Shown: piece after piece, positions 16,911 to 25,080 of the stretch
Numbering within the stretch: position 1 is the first letter of the stretch
Layout: every line of letters starts with the position of its first letter
Assembly (NCBI GenBank): GCA_017432005.1
Contig: JAFRKA010000010.1
Span: forward strand, 1 to 64,000
From: Erysipelotrichaceae bacterium
Lineage (GTDB): Bacteria; Bacillota_I; Bacilli_A; Erysipelotrichales; Erysipelotrichaceae
DNA length: 64,000 bases
Direction: 5' to 3'
Notes under the pieces: generated by a model
The model's input: only the letters and a program-made list of their open reading frames with translations
What the model was told of the DNA's origin: nothing
Databases searched by the model: none
Program-made: the position numbers and the translations under genes

Positions 16911-17696
16911 ATGAATGAAGCACTTTATCCGCTGATCTTTAAAAGAAAGTCCTTTCACCTCTTCAGGGACAACAGGACCAGGATCAGCTATTCTGAAACT
17001 CATCACATCAATGAAGACGAATACCGGATGATCGAAGAGTTTTTCGTCAAAACTGAAAGACTGGATCCGGATATCAGGATAGCCATGCGCATAGCTGATA
17101 ATGAAGAGACCAGCTGCGCCAGAGGACAGGAAAAAGTCATCCTGCTCTACAGTGAAGAGAAAGGCAACTGGCTCATGAATATCGGCTATGTCGGTGAACA
17201 GCTGGATCTGTATCTGGCTTCACTGAATATAGGAACACTGTGGTTCGGTCTGAATAAAAAAGATATGCCTGATCTTGACGATCTGAAATACGTCATCATG
17301 ATCGCTGTATGCAAGGTCCCAGAAGACAGTTTCCGCAAGGATATGTTCAAAGCGACCAGAAAATCTCTGGATGAGATCTGGCAGGGTGAAACGATCGAGG
17401 GAGTCTCTGACATCGTCAGGTTCGCACCCAGCGCCTGTAATACTCAGCCCTGGATCACCAGATACGAAGATCCGATCCTTCATGTATACCGCTACCGTTC
17501 ACCCGTGAAAAAAGGCGTGATGCCTGAAGCCGGTCTCATCCATTACAATCACATCGATATCGGGATCTTTCTGTGTTTCCTGGAACTGTGTCTGAAACAC
17601 GAAAAGATCGCTTTCAAAAGAAAACTTTATATCGACGATCACAACGATGAACTCAATCCGGTCGCAGACTATGAAGTAACTTTCCCAAAGAAATAA
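16911..17696 (+). CDS. Nitroreductase-family protein
   Basis: 261 residues. The first third has KRKSFHLFRDN, the second domain begins near residue 165 with GVSDIVRFAPSACNTQPW, the conserved FMN-site motif of nitroreductases (A-P-S-A-x-N-x-Q-P-W). The arrangement of two half-domains resembles the TM1586-like putative nitroreductases, which act on unknown substrates with NAD(P)H. The ribosome site GGAGG lies 9 nt upstream. It precedes the nucleoside hydrolase by 35 nt, and the two may be one unit. Confidence 0.8.
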   Translation: MNEALYPLIFKRKSFHLFRDNRTRISYSETHHINEDEYRMIEEFFVKTERLDPDIRIAMRIADNEETSCARGQEKVILLYSEEKGNWLMNIGYVGEQLDLYLASLNIGTLWFGLNKKDMPDLDDLKYVIMIAVCKVPEDSFRKDMFKATRKSLDEIWQGETIEGVSDIVRFAPSACNTQPWITRYEDPILHVYRYRSPVKKGVMPEAGLIHYNHIDIGIFLCFLELCLKHEKIAFKRKLYIDDHNDELNPVADYEVTFPKK

Positions 17697-17731
17697 ACTA
17701 AATACGGTATTATTTAATCAAGAGGTAACAC

Positions 17732-18700
17732 ATGAAAAGAAAAGTAATCCTGGATGTCGATACCGGTTCAGATGATGCCTGCGCGATCATGCTGGCAGAA
17801 CTGAGGAAGGAGATCGACCTGGTGGCGGTATGTACCGTCAAAGGCAATCAGCCGCTGAAGTATACCAACGAAAACACCCTTAGGATCAGGGAACTGCTCA
17901 AAGCCGATTTCCCGGTCTACAAAGGCTGTGCAGACGGCTTCGTCAGTTATCTGGTGAAACCGCGTCTGCAGCGTGCCAAGAACGTCGATGCCTATGATGA
18001 ACAGGGAAACAAGGTCCATATCCATACGAAACTGTTCGATCTGCCTAAGGCAAAACGCAAGGAAGAGGATATGCCGGCATCACTGTTCTATCTTGATTAT
18101 CTTAAACACTGCAAGGAGAAAGTGACGATCGTTATGGTCGGGCCATTGACCAATCTGGCTGTCGCTCTGCTTATCGATCCGAGCATCGTAAAGAATATCG
18201 AAGAGATCGTGATCATGGGCGGTGCCCACAATATCACCAATGTCTCCAGCTCAGCAGAATTCAACATCTATGATGATCCTGAAGCTGCCCAGAGAGTGCT
18301 GCATTGCGGAGCGAAGATCACAATGGTCCCGCTCGATGCCACCCATACTGCCTATATCACAAAAGAAACATCGAAGGAACTCAGAAAGATCGATACGCCG
18401 GCTTCCCGATTTGCCGCCGATCTCATCGACCTGCGGATCCTGGTCCATGATCAGGCTCAGCCGCTGGAAGTAAAAGGATCATGTGCTCTGCATGATCCGC
18501 TGTGTATCGCTTATCTGATCGATCCAAAAGTCCTGAAAGACGTCAGACTGTGCAATGTCGAAGTATCCCTTTCTGGTTTTACGATCGGACAGACTATCGT
18601 CGACAACCGTTTCTATCAGGAAGACAGGAACGTCTATTTTGCCTTCAAAGGAGATCCGAAACGCTTTGCGAAGATCTTCACCGAAGCCTTCAGATCCTGA
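17732..18700 (+). CDS. Nucleoside hydrolase (IUNH family)
   Basis: 322 residues. The N-terminal Ca-binding signature VILDVDTGSDDACAIML (D-x-D-x-G-x-D-D) is intact. NLAVALLIDPSIVKNIEEIV, IMGGAHNITN and EFNIYDDPEAA match the family (N-x-x-x-D-P-E-A). It splits purine or pyrimidine ribonucleosides to base and ribose. Asp and Asn ligands are all in place. The stop is followed by a strong bidirectional terminator. Confidence 0.92.
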   Translation: MKRKVILDVDTGSDDACAIMLAELRKEIDLVAVCTVKGNQPLKYTNENTLRIRELLKADFPVYKGCADGFVSYLVKPRLQRAKNVDAYDEQGNKVHIHTKLFDLPKAKRKEEDMPASLFYLDYLKHCKEKVTIVMVGPLTNLAVALLIDPSIVKNIEEIVIMGGAHNITNVSSSAEFNIYDDPEAAQRVLHCGAKITMVPLDATHTAYITKETSKELRKIDTPASRFAADLIDLRILVHDQAQPLEVKGSCALHDPLCIAYLIDPKVLKDVRLCNVEVSLSGFTIGQTIVDNRFYQEDRNVYFAFKGDPKRFAKIFTEAFRS

Positions 18701-18707
18701 ATACATC

Positions 18708-18732
18708 AAAGCCCGGTATCATACCGGGCTTT
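18708..18732. terminator. Bidirectional terminator
   Basis: AAGCCCGGTAT/ATACCGGGCTT stem between two convergent genes; a T run follows. Confidence 0.85.
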
Positions 18733-18735
18733 CAT

Positions 18736-19596
18736 TCATTCTTCGTAAAATGATCGTGCCTTGAGATCTTCATAATATTCATACGGCACGAAAAGCTTTC
18801 CTCTTCCCGTACCGAGGTGTATGCCCGGTTTGGCATCACCGTGGAAATCGGAACCGCCGCTTGGCAGCAGATCGAACTTCCTGATGAGCGATTCAGCGGT
18901 ATTGGTCATCTCTTCATCGAATTCCGTATATCTGGTCTCGATCGCATCAAGTCCTGCTTCCTTGGCTTCCGGCAGAAATTCCAGCATCTCATTATAAGTC
19001 AGGTTCAGCAGCGGATGAGCCATGATGGCTGTTGCCCTGAATGTCTTGATGAAACGGATCGCCGCGATCGAAGTGATCTTCCTCGCCGGAGAATAGATAC
19101 CGTTGCCGTCTTTCAACAATGTATCGAAAGCCTGTTTGACGCTTTCGACATAACCCTTGGCCAATAACAGTCTCGCCACATGCGCTCTATTGAAACCGGA
19201 ACCGTCAGTCAGGGCCATGGCTTCTTCAAAACTGACGTCATATCCTCTCTTCTGCAGGTTCTCGATCATGCGGATATTGCTGTTGCGCTTGGCCAGATGC
19301 ATCAGTTCCAGAAAGTCATCGACTTCGGCCCAGTATTTCTCACTGAAAAACAGTCCGACCATATGGACTTCCTTGCCTTTGAATTCTGTCGAGAACTCAC
19401 AGCCCGGGACCGTGATCAGATCATATTTCTTTCCGGCTTCCATAAACTCCTTCAGACCGGCTGTCGTATTATGATCGGTTAAAGCCAGCGCTGAGATATT
19501 CAGCGACTTGGCTTTCTTCACCAGTTCGGTCGGAGTATAAGTCCCGTCAGAGAAATTGGAATGAGTGTGCAGGTCACATCTTTTCTTATCAGCCAT
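18736..19596 (-). CDS. PHP-domain phosphoesterase (RNase AM/YciV-like)
   Basis: 286 residues. PHP motifs are visible: CDLHTHSNFSDGTYTP (motif I), ALTDHNTTAG (motif II), the metal-binding His in MAHPLL, and GSDFHGDAKPGIHLG (motif IV). Family members are 3',5'-nucleoside bisphosphate phosphatases that also trim 5' ends of RNA. The gene has no operon partner here and is divergent from NamZ. Confidence 0.88.
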   Translation of the reverse strand: MADKKRCDLHTHSNFSDGTYTPTELVKKAKSLNISALALTDHNTTAGLKEFMEAGKKYDLITVPGCEFSTEFKGKEVHMVGLFFSEKYWAEVDDFLELMHLAKRNSNIRMIENLQKRGYDVSFEEAMALTDGSGFNRAHVARLLLAKGYVESVKQAFDTLLKDGNGIYSPARKITSIAAIRFIKTFRATAIMAHPLLNLTYNEMLEFLPEAKEAGLDAIETRYTEFDEEMTNTAESLIRKFDLLPSGGSDFHGDAKPGIHLGTGRGKLFVPYEYYEDLKARSFYEE

Positions 19597-19661
19597 CTTC
19601 TTGATTCCCTGTTACTATTATATTCAATTCAGCTTTCAAGAGAAACAATGATACGATTAAG

Positions 19662-21002
19662 ATGATGAAGAAAACTGTACTTTCCCTGATCATGACGGTG
19701 TTGATCGTTTCGGGCTGTGCCCCGAAAGATCCTGAACCGCCGATCGAAGATCCTGTGATCGAAAAAACAGAAGAAGAGCGCATCATCCTCGGTGATGAAC
19801 GTTTTACTGAATACCTGCCGCTACTGGAAGGAAAAAGAGTGGCTCTGTTCACCAATCAGACCGGGATCGTCGGTGATCTCATCCTAAATGAAGGATATGC
19901 ACATGACGATCTGACGCCTTTCGGCCAGGATGCTTATGGAAATGAACTGGAATTCGGTCCGCACATCCTGGATGTACTGCTCGAAAAAGGTATCGATGTG
20001 GTCTGTGTCTTTGCACCGGAACACGGTTTCAGAGGAACGGCCGATGCCGGAGCAGATGTCGATGATTATGTCGATGAGAAAACAGGTGTGCCGATCCTTT
20101 CGCTGTACAGCGAAGGCAGTCTCTATCCATCTGCCGAAGACATGGAACGTTTCGATATCCTGGTCTGCGATATGCAGGATGTCGGCCTGCGCTATTACAC
20201 CTACTACATTTCGATGTACCGCCTGATGGAAGCCTGCAGTCAGTATGACAAGACTTTCATGATCCTGGACAGACCTGATCCCAATGGTTTCTATGTGGAC
20301 GGCCCGATCCTCAAGGAAGAGTATCAATCAGATATCGGCGTCCTGCCGTTACCGGTAGTCTACGGGATGACCTGGGGTGAACTGGCCCGGATGATCAACA
20401 GCGAGGGCTGGCTCTGTACCGGCAAAGACAGCTGTGATCTGATCGTCATCCCCTGCCAGAACTATACTCATCAGACCAAGAGTGCGCTGATCATGCGTCC
20501 TTCACCGAATCTGAAGGACATGCGTTCCGTCTATCTGTATGCCTCGACCTGTTTCTTTGAATACACCGCAGTCAGTGTCGGAAGAGGTACGGATCACCCG
20601 TTTGAGATCTATGGCAGTCCTTATTTTGAAGACTGTGAGATATATGACTATTCATTTGTTCCGGCAAGTATGGAAGGAGCGCAATATCCTCAGTATGAAG
20701 ATGAAGTTTGCTACGGCAGACAGCTCCTGGATATTCCCCTGGAAAATATTCTGTCAGCCGGTATCGATCTTGAATATCTGATCGAAGCCTATGAACAGTT
20801 CCATGAACGCTATCCGGACGAGTCCTTCTTCGGCTCAGAGGACTATCTCGGTCATTACTGGATCGACTATCTCAGCGGCAGTGATGAACTGCGCACGATG
20901 ATCACTGAAGGTCTGAATGCCAGACAGATCAAGGAAGTCTGGAGAGATGATCTTGAAGAGTTCATTGAACTAAGAAGACCATATCTCATCTATCCCGAGT
21001 AA
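19662..21002 (+). CDS. namZ: NamZ-type exo-beta-N-acetylmuramidase (DUF1343) lipoprotein
   Basis: 446 residues. A lipoprotein signal ends at VSGC (Cys19). The rest is a DUF1343/GH171 enzyme: LFTNQTGI, VFAPEHGFRG near residue 120, DILVCDMQDVGLRYYTY, and ILDRPDPNGFYVDGP. NamZ removes terminal N-acetylmuramic acid from peptidoglycan fragments, acting outside the membrane. Start choice is uncertain between the two adjacent ATGs. No MurNAc transporter or kinase is adjacent, so recycling of the product is not evident locally. Confidence 0.88.
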   Translation: MMKKTVLSLIMTVLIVSGCAPKDPEPPIEDPVIEKTEEERIILGDERFTEYLPLLEGKRVALFTNQTGIVGDLILNEGYAHDDLTPFGQDAYGNELEFGPHILDVLLEKGIDVVCVFAPEHGFRGTADAGADVDDYVDEKTGVPILSLYSEGSLYPSAEDMERFDILVCDMQDVGLRYYTYYISMYRLMEACSQYDKTFMILDRPDPNGFYVDGPILKEEYQSDIGVLPLPVVYGMTWGELARMINSEGWLCTGKDSCDLIVIPCQNYTHQTKSALIMRPSPNLKDMRSVYLYASTCFFEYTAVSVGRGTDHPFEIYGSPYFEDCEIYDYSFVPASMEGAQYPQYEDEVCYGRQLLDIPLENILSAGIDLEYLIEAYEQFHERYPDESFFGSEDYLGHYWIDYLSGSDELRTMITEGLNARQIKEVWRDDLEEFIELRRPYLIYPE

Positions 21003-21008
21003 AGAAAA

Positions 21009-21037
21009 AGTTCAGATTATCATGATCTGAACTTTTC
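21009..21037 (+). terminator. Terminator of namZ
   Basis: AAGTTCAGAT/ATCTGAACTT stem followed by TTTT. Confidence 0.85.
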
Positions 21038-21063
21038 ATATCTGCATCTTTTCAATGTATTCC

Positions 21064-21324
21064 TTATGACAGTACCCATGGAATGACGCTGTCCCAGTTA
21101 CTGTCAATGAAGTTATACATGGTTTCAGCATCTTCTGCAGCTACCGGTGACGTCGGGTCGTTGACAGCTACGATGACCATGTCTCTGACCATCTGATAAC
21201 CGTCTTCCCCGAATTTGCCTTTGTATAGCCTCATAACATTAAGCAATGTATCATCCCAGCCATCCAGCAGTTTTCCTCCGGAAACGAGCTTCAGTTCTTC
21301 TTCATTCAATACTCTTTTATCCAT
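21064..21324 (-). CDS. Double-glycine leader peptide (bacteriocin-like precursor)
   Basis: 86 residues with the leader MDKRVLNEEELKLVSGG, a standard GG-type leader (L-x-x-x-E-L-x-x-V-S-G-G) cleaved after Gly17 by C39-peptidase ABC exporters. The mature part (about 69 residues, KLLDGWDDTLLNV... ) is acidic, helical and Cys-free, so not a class IIa pediocin. AGGAG lies upstream of the ATG. No exporter, immunity gene or modification enzyme is nearby. It could be a bacteriocin, a signal or a Nif11-like precursor. Confidence 0.7.
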   Translation of the reverse strand: MDKRVLNEEELKLVSGGKLLDGWDDTLLNVMRLYKGKFGEDGYQMVRDMVIVAVNDPTSPVAAEDAETMYNFIDSNWDSVIPWVLS

Positions 21325-21402
21325 TTTTCTGTTCTCCTCTTCAATTATTTATACGTAAATCACAGTTATAATGACAATTGATTCATGAAAAGAAATTATT
21401 CA

Positions 21403-21807
21403 TCATTCCATATCTTCTCTGTTTTCAAAGATGATCTCATTAAGTCCGTCGTTGAACTCCTGATAATGCTCAGGCCTTATCTCTGAACCGGATGCCGATA
21501 TCGTTCTTCCGTTTATGATCGCTTTCAGTTCGTATACGACGACTTTATCCTCTTTTCTTTTCGGGGGGTATCCGCTGAAACCATCCCAGGATAAAAGGTC
21601 ACAATCATTAAGAAGTTTTATCATTCTTTCTTTACTGTAGAAAGTTTCCAGGACTGTGGTCTTCCGTTCCTGTCTTCCATTGAACATGATGCCATACTTG
21701 GCCACCCTTGCTTCCTCACCTTTCATCGTGATCTCATATTCGATGCAGACGCTGATGCCTGTAAGACGCAGAGTGATGTTTTCAAATGATGTGATCGTTT
21801 CTTTCAT
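21403..21807 (-). CDS. Hypothetical cytosolic protein
   Basis: 134 residues, no signal, no membrane segment. It is beta-rich with blocks ISVCIEYEITMKGEEARVAK, LLSWDGFSGYPPKRKEDK and VVYELKAIINGRTISASG. The GFSGYPPKRKEDK segment and C-terminal EIRPEHYQEFNDGLNEII resemble small DUF-type domains found next to secreted toxins, but I cannot assign one. Function unknown. Confidence 0.6.
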   Translation of the reverse strand: MKETITSFENITLRLTGISVCIEYEITMKGEEARVAKYGIMFNGRQERKTTVLETFYSKERMIKLLNDCDLLSWDGFSGYPPKRKEDKVVVYELKAIINGRTISASGSEIRPEHYQEFNDGLNEIIFENREDME

Positions 21808-21894
21808 TTTTGTTTTGCTTTATATATTTATTCTATCATCTCATATCAGCAATCATTTTTCAGATGTGATCAGTACTATAATAATATTTGGAAT

Positions 21895-23115
21895 ATGTAT
21901 TATACGCTTATCGGCATCCTTGCCTTACTTATCCTTATTATCACCAATCACGATGTGTTCTTCCACTGGTCACAAGCTGATGCCACACCTGTTCAGAAGA
22001 CATACCGTCGTTTTCTTTTCGGTATCATGGCCTATTATGTGACTGATATGTTATGGGGAATCCTGGACTATCTGAAACTGAAGACACCCCTCTATCTCGA
22101 TACTGAACTTTATTTCATCGCCATGGCTCTTGGTATCCTGCTATGGACTCAGTATGTCGTTGCCTACCTGGAAGAAAACGACAAGTTCAGTGCTTTTCTT
22201 CATCATGCCGGTATCATCTTCTTTACGGCTGAAATGGTCATTACTTTTTGCAACTTCTTTATACCGGTGATGTTCTGGTTCGATGAAGAAGGCGTCTATC
22301 ATACCGGCTTTGCCAGGAACTTCATGCTGGTGGTACAGATCATCCTGCTTCTACTGACATCGATCTATGCCGTAAGGGGATCAACTCTTACTCAGGACGG
22401 GGAAAGAAACAGATATCGGACGATCGGTCTGTTCGGTATCGTTATGGTCATCTTTCTTTCCATCCAGTATTTCAATCCTTATCTGCCGCTGTATTCGATC
22501 GCCTATATGCTGGGAAGCTGCCTGTTGAGGACCTTCGTTATTGAAAACGAGAAAGATGAATACCAAAGAGATCTGGAAGCATCACTGAACAGAGAAAAAC
22601 AGCAGCTGGCAGAACTTGTTACGACCCGCAAACTGGCTTATACCGATGCTCTGACCCATGTCAAAAGCAAGCTTGCCTATATGGAGAAAGAAGAAGAGAC
22701 CGATAAAGAGATCGCCAACGGAACGAAAGGACCGTTTGCGATCGTCGCTTTCGACGTTAACGGTCTGAAATATACCAATGACAATCTGGGACATGATGAA
22801 GGTGACAGACTGCTCGTCAATGCCTCAAAAATTATCTGTGACTGCTTCGATCATTCTCCTGTCTACAGGACCGGCGGCGATGAATTCGTAGCGATCCTGG
22901 AAGGACAGGACTATGAAAACCGAGAAGCTCTGATGTCACAGTTCAATGCCCAGGCTGACGAGAACATCAGAAACGATGAGGTCGTTGTTTCCGGAGGCAT
23001 AGCTGATTACCGGCCTCAGGAAGACAACAGCTTTGACCGTGTCTTTATACGTGCTGATGAGGAAATGTATAAACGCAAAGAGGAACTGAAAAAGATCGGC
23101 GTTTACAAAAGATAA
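21895..23115 (+). CDS. Membrane-bound GGDEF-domain diguanylate cyclase
   Basis: 406 residues. Six to seven TM segments (about residues 1-205), a short coiled-coil (EKDEYQRDLEASLNREKQQL), then a GGDEF domain (about 245-406). The active motif YRTGGDEFVAIL is intact, and the start of the domain has ALTHVKSKLAYMEKEE and VAFDVNGLKYTNDNLGHDEGD. It should make c-di-GMP. A -10 box TATAAT (21877-21882) stands only 12 nt before the ATG. Its GGDEF half is clearly related to the first GGDEF of the permease fusion at 45049-49440. Confidence 0.9.
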   Translation: MYYTLIGILALLILIITNHDVFFHWSQADATPVQKTYRRFLFGIMAYYVTDMLWGILDYLKLKTPLYLDTELYFIAMALGILLWTQYVVAYLEENDKFSAFLHHAGIIFFTAEMVITFCNFFIPVMFWFDEEGVYHTGFARNFMLVVQIILLLLTSIYAVRGSTLTQDGERNRYRTIGLFGIVMVIFLSIQYFNPYLPLYSIAYMLGSCLLRTFVIENEKDEYQRDLEASLNREKQQLAELVTTRKLAYTDALTHVKSKLAYMEKEEETDKEIANGTKGPFAIVAFDVNGLKYTNDNLGHDEGDRLLVNASKIICDCFDHSPVYRTGGDEFVAILEGQDYENREALMSQFNAQADENIRNDEVVVSGGIADYRPQEDNSFDRVFIRADEEMYKRKEELKKIGVYKR

Positions 23116-23123
23116 ACAGACAT

Positions 23124-23145
23124 AACGGCTTGAAGAGCCGTTTTT
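23124..23145 (+). terminator. Terminator of the GGDEF gene
   Basis: AACGGCT/AGCCGTT stem followed by T run. Confidence 0.8.
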
Positions 23146-23188
23146 AATTCTCTATAATATGGCTAATTAAAAGAAAGGCAGATCCATC

Positions 23189-24355
23189 ATGAAAAAGAAA
23201 AATGATCTCTTTCTGATCCTGGCGCTGTGTCTGGCAGCAGCCTGTTCGATCGGACTGTACATGAATACATCTGGCATCCTGTTTTCACCGATCGCTGATT
23301 CACTGAATGAAAAAAGAGGCAGTGTCGCCGTCTTCTATACGATCATGACTTTTTCCAGCGCCATCTTCAGCACCATCATCCCTGCCTTCGCTACAAACAA
23401 AAACTTCAGAAAGATCTACATCTGCGGGATCATCGGAGCTCTATGTTCACTGATCCTGATGGCCAATGCTGCAGGACTGATCATGTTGTATATCGGCGGA
23501 CTGTTCCTCGGAGCTTCCTTTTCAACATATTTCATGGTCGTACTCACCACGATCATCAACTGTTCATTTGAAGAGAATACCGGAACGATCACCGGCTTCG
23601 TCTTCAGCTTCAGCGGTGTAGCCGGAGCGATCTTCTCACCTGTCCTTTCAGCTGTCGTAAACACATACGGCTGGCGGATGGGTTTCTATGTCATGGCCGG
23701 CTTGACAGTCATCCTGTGTCTGCCGGGTGTTTTCGCAAAAATGAAGATCGAACGGGAAAAGAAAGACGATCTTTCTGCTCAGACTGATTTCAATTATCTT
23801 TCAGCAGGATTCATCCTGCTGACCATGATGTCGGTCTGCTATCTGTTCATACCGGCTCTGCCTCAGCATTTCCCAGGTCTGGCTTTGAGCAAAAATTTCG
23901 ATGAAACGATTGGACCGTTACTTGTTTCTGCCTCCATGATCGGCAACATCGTCTTCAAGCTGATCGCCGGAGTGCTGGCAGACAGACTCGGTTCGATCAA
24001 AGCTCTGTTTGTCATGAGTGTCATAACACTTGCGGGCATCGTACTCATGTTCTTTGCCGGATCAGATACACTGGCTCTTGCGGCAGCCTTCCTGATCGGT
24101 GCCATCTTTTCGATCACGGCCGTGCTCGGTGCCTATCACACCAGAGAACTCTTCGGCAACGACAGCTATAAAAAAGCCTACTCGATCGTCTCGCTGGCCG
24201 GCAATACCAGCAACGCTCTTTCGATCGCTGCTGTAGGATACATCTATGATTTCTTCTCATCCTATGATCCGGCGCTGATCCTGGCCATGATCCTTGATGT
24301 CGTCGCTTTTGCCCTGGCACTGTTTGCCGAAAAGACAGTTAACAGGAAAAAATAA
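23189..24355 (+). CDS. MFS transporter (oxalate/formate-antiporter-like clade)
   Basis: 388 residues, 12 hydrophobic segments. Motif-like GVLADRLGSIKALFVM appears in the middle loop between TM8 and TM9 (D-R-x-G). The N-terminal pattern IGLYMNTSGILFSPIADSL resembles OFA-type MFS members that exchange organic anions. GAAAGGC lies upstream of the ATG. Substrate not determined. Confidence 0.85.
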   Translation: MKKKNDLFLILALCLAAACSIGLYMNTSGILFSPIADSLNEKRGSVAVFYTIMTFSSAIFSTIIPAFATNKNFRKIYICGIIGALCSLILMANAAGLIMLYIGGLFLGASFSTYFMVVLTTIINCSFEENTGTITGFVFSFSGVAGAIFSPVLSAVVNTYGWRMGFYVMAGLTVILCLPGVFAKMKIEREKKDDLSAQTDFNYLSAGFILLTMMSVCYLFIPALPQHFPGLALSKNFDETIGPLLVSASMIGNIVFKLIAGVLADRLGSIKALFVMSVITLAGIVLMFFAGSDTLALAAAFLIGAIFSITAVLGAYHTRELFGNDSYKKAYSIVSLAGNTSNALSIAAVGYIYDFFSSYDPALILAMILDVVAFALALFAEKTVNRKK

Positions 24356-24357
24356 AA

Positions 24358-24381
24358 CATACTCTTTGATCAAGAAGTATG
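24358..24381 (-). terminator. Weak terminator of the TRIC-like gene
   Basis: CATACT/AGTATG stem on the minus strand, followed by TTTTATTTTT. Confidence 0.55.
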
Positions 24382-24400
24382 CTTATGTTCTCAAATCTTT

Positions 24401-24425
24401 ACATCGGTCAGTGACCGATGTTTTT
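24401..24425 (+). terminator. Terminator of the MFS gene
   Basis: ACATCGGTCA/GTGACCGATG stem followed by TTTTT. Confidence 0.85.
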
Positions 24426-25044
24426 AATCAGCCTTCGGCAGTTCCCAGCGGTAATGTGCTGCCAGCAGTCTCAGGACCACCGTCAGGATAGCACCGACGA
24501 TCATCGCCTGAGCTTCACCGATATATTTCCAGAGCAGTGCACAACACCAGGCTCCGATGATCGAAGCGCTGGCATAGAAGTGCTTTACAAAGATATAAGG
24601 CTTGTCACCCGCAAAAATATCCCTGAGGATGCCGCCACCGACACCGGTGATCACTCCGACAAAAGTGATCAGGAACAGGTTATTATCAGTAACATTCAGA
24701 TGAGCGATCTGAACGCCCGCAACAGTAAACAGACCGAGACCGATCGAATCCATGAACAGGATCAGGTTCTCATAGAATCTTGTCTTGTTTTCAAAAGCCT
24801 TTCGGACCGAAGGAATGAACAGGATGATACCGACTGAAATAGCCGTTACCGCAAAGATCGGATTCTGAAAAGCCGATGGAGGAGTAAGCCCCAGGATAAG
24901 ATCACGTATGACACCGCCTCCCATGGCAGTCGTCAGTCCCAATATGGCTACACCGAAGACATCCATCTTCTTCTGGATGCCGACCATGGCTCCCGAGATC
25001 GCAAATGCGATCGTTCCCAGATATTCCAATAAAAACAAGATCAT
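24424..25044 (-). CDS. Trimeric intracellular cation channel (TRIC/UPF0126) family protein
   Basis: 206 residues with about seven TM segments, arranged as two repeats of a three-helix unit: EYLGTIAFAISGAMVGIQKK and DSIGLGLFTVAGVQIA. Each carries the pore glycines (A-x-S-G-A, F-x-V-A-G), and GGGVIRDLIL and GVGGGILRDIFAGDKPYIF are the second conserved blocks. Bacterial members are potassium/cation channels. Unpaired in the chromosome. Confidence 0.88.
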   Translation of the reverse strand: MILFLLEYLGTIAFAISGAMVGIQKKMDVFGVAILGLTTAMGGGVIRDLILGLTPPSAFQNPIFAVTAISVGIILFIPSVRKAFENKTRFYENLILFMDSIGLGLFTVAGVQIAHLNVTDNNLFLITFVGVITGVGGGILRDIFAGDKPYIFVKHFYASASIIGAWCCALLWKYIGEAQAMIVGAILTVVLRLLAAHYRWELPKAD

Positions 25045-25080
25045 CAGTTCATCTTCTCTTTCGTTTCTTTATCCAGTTGA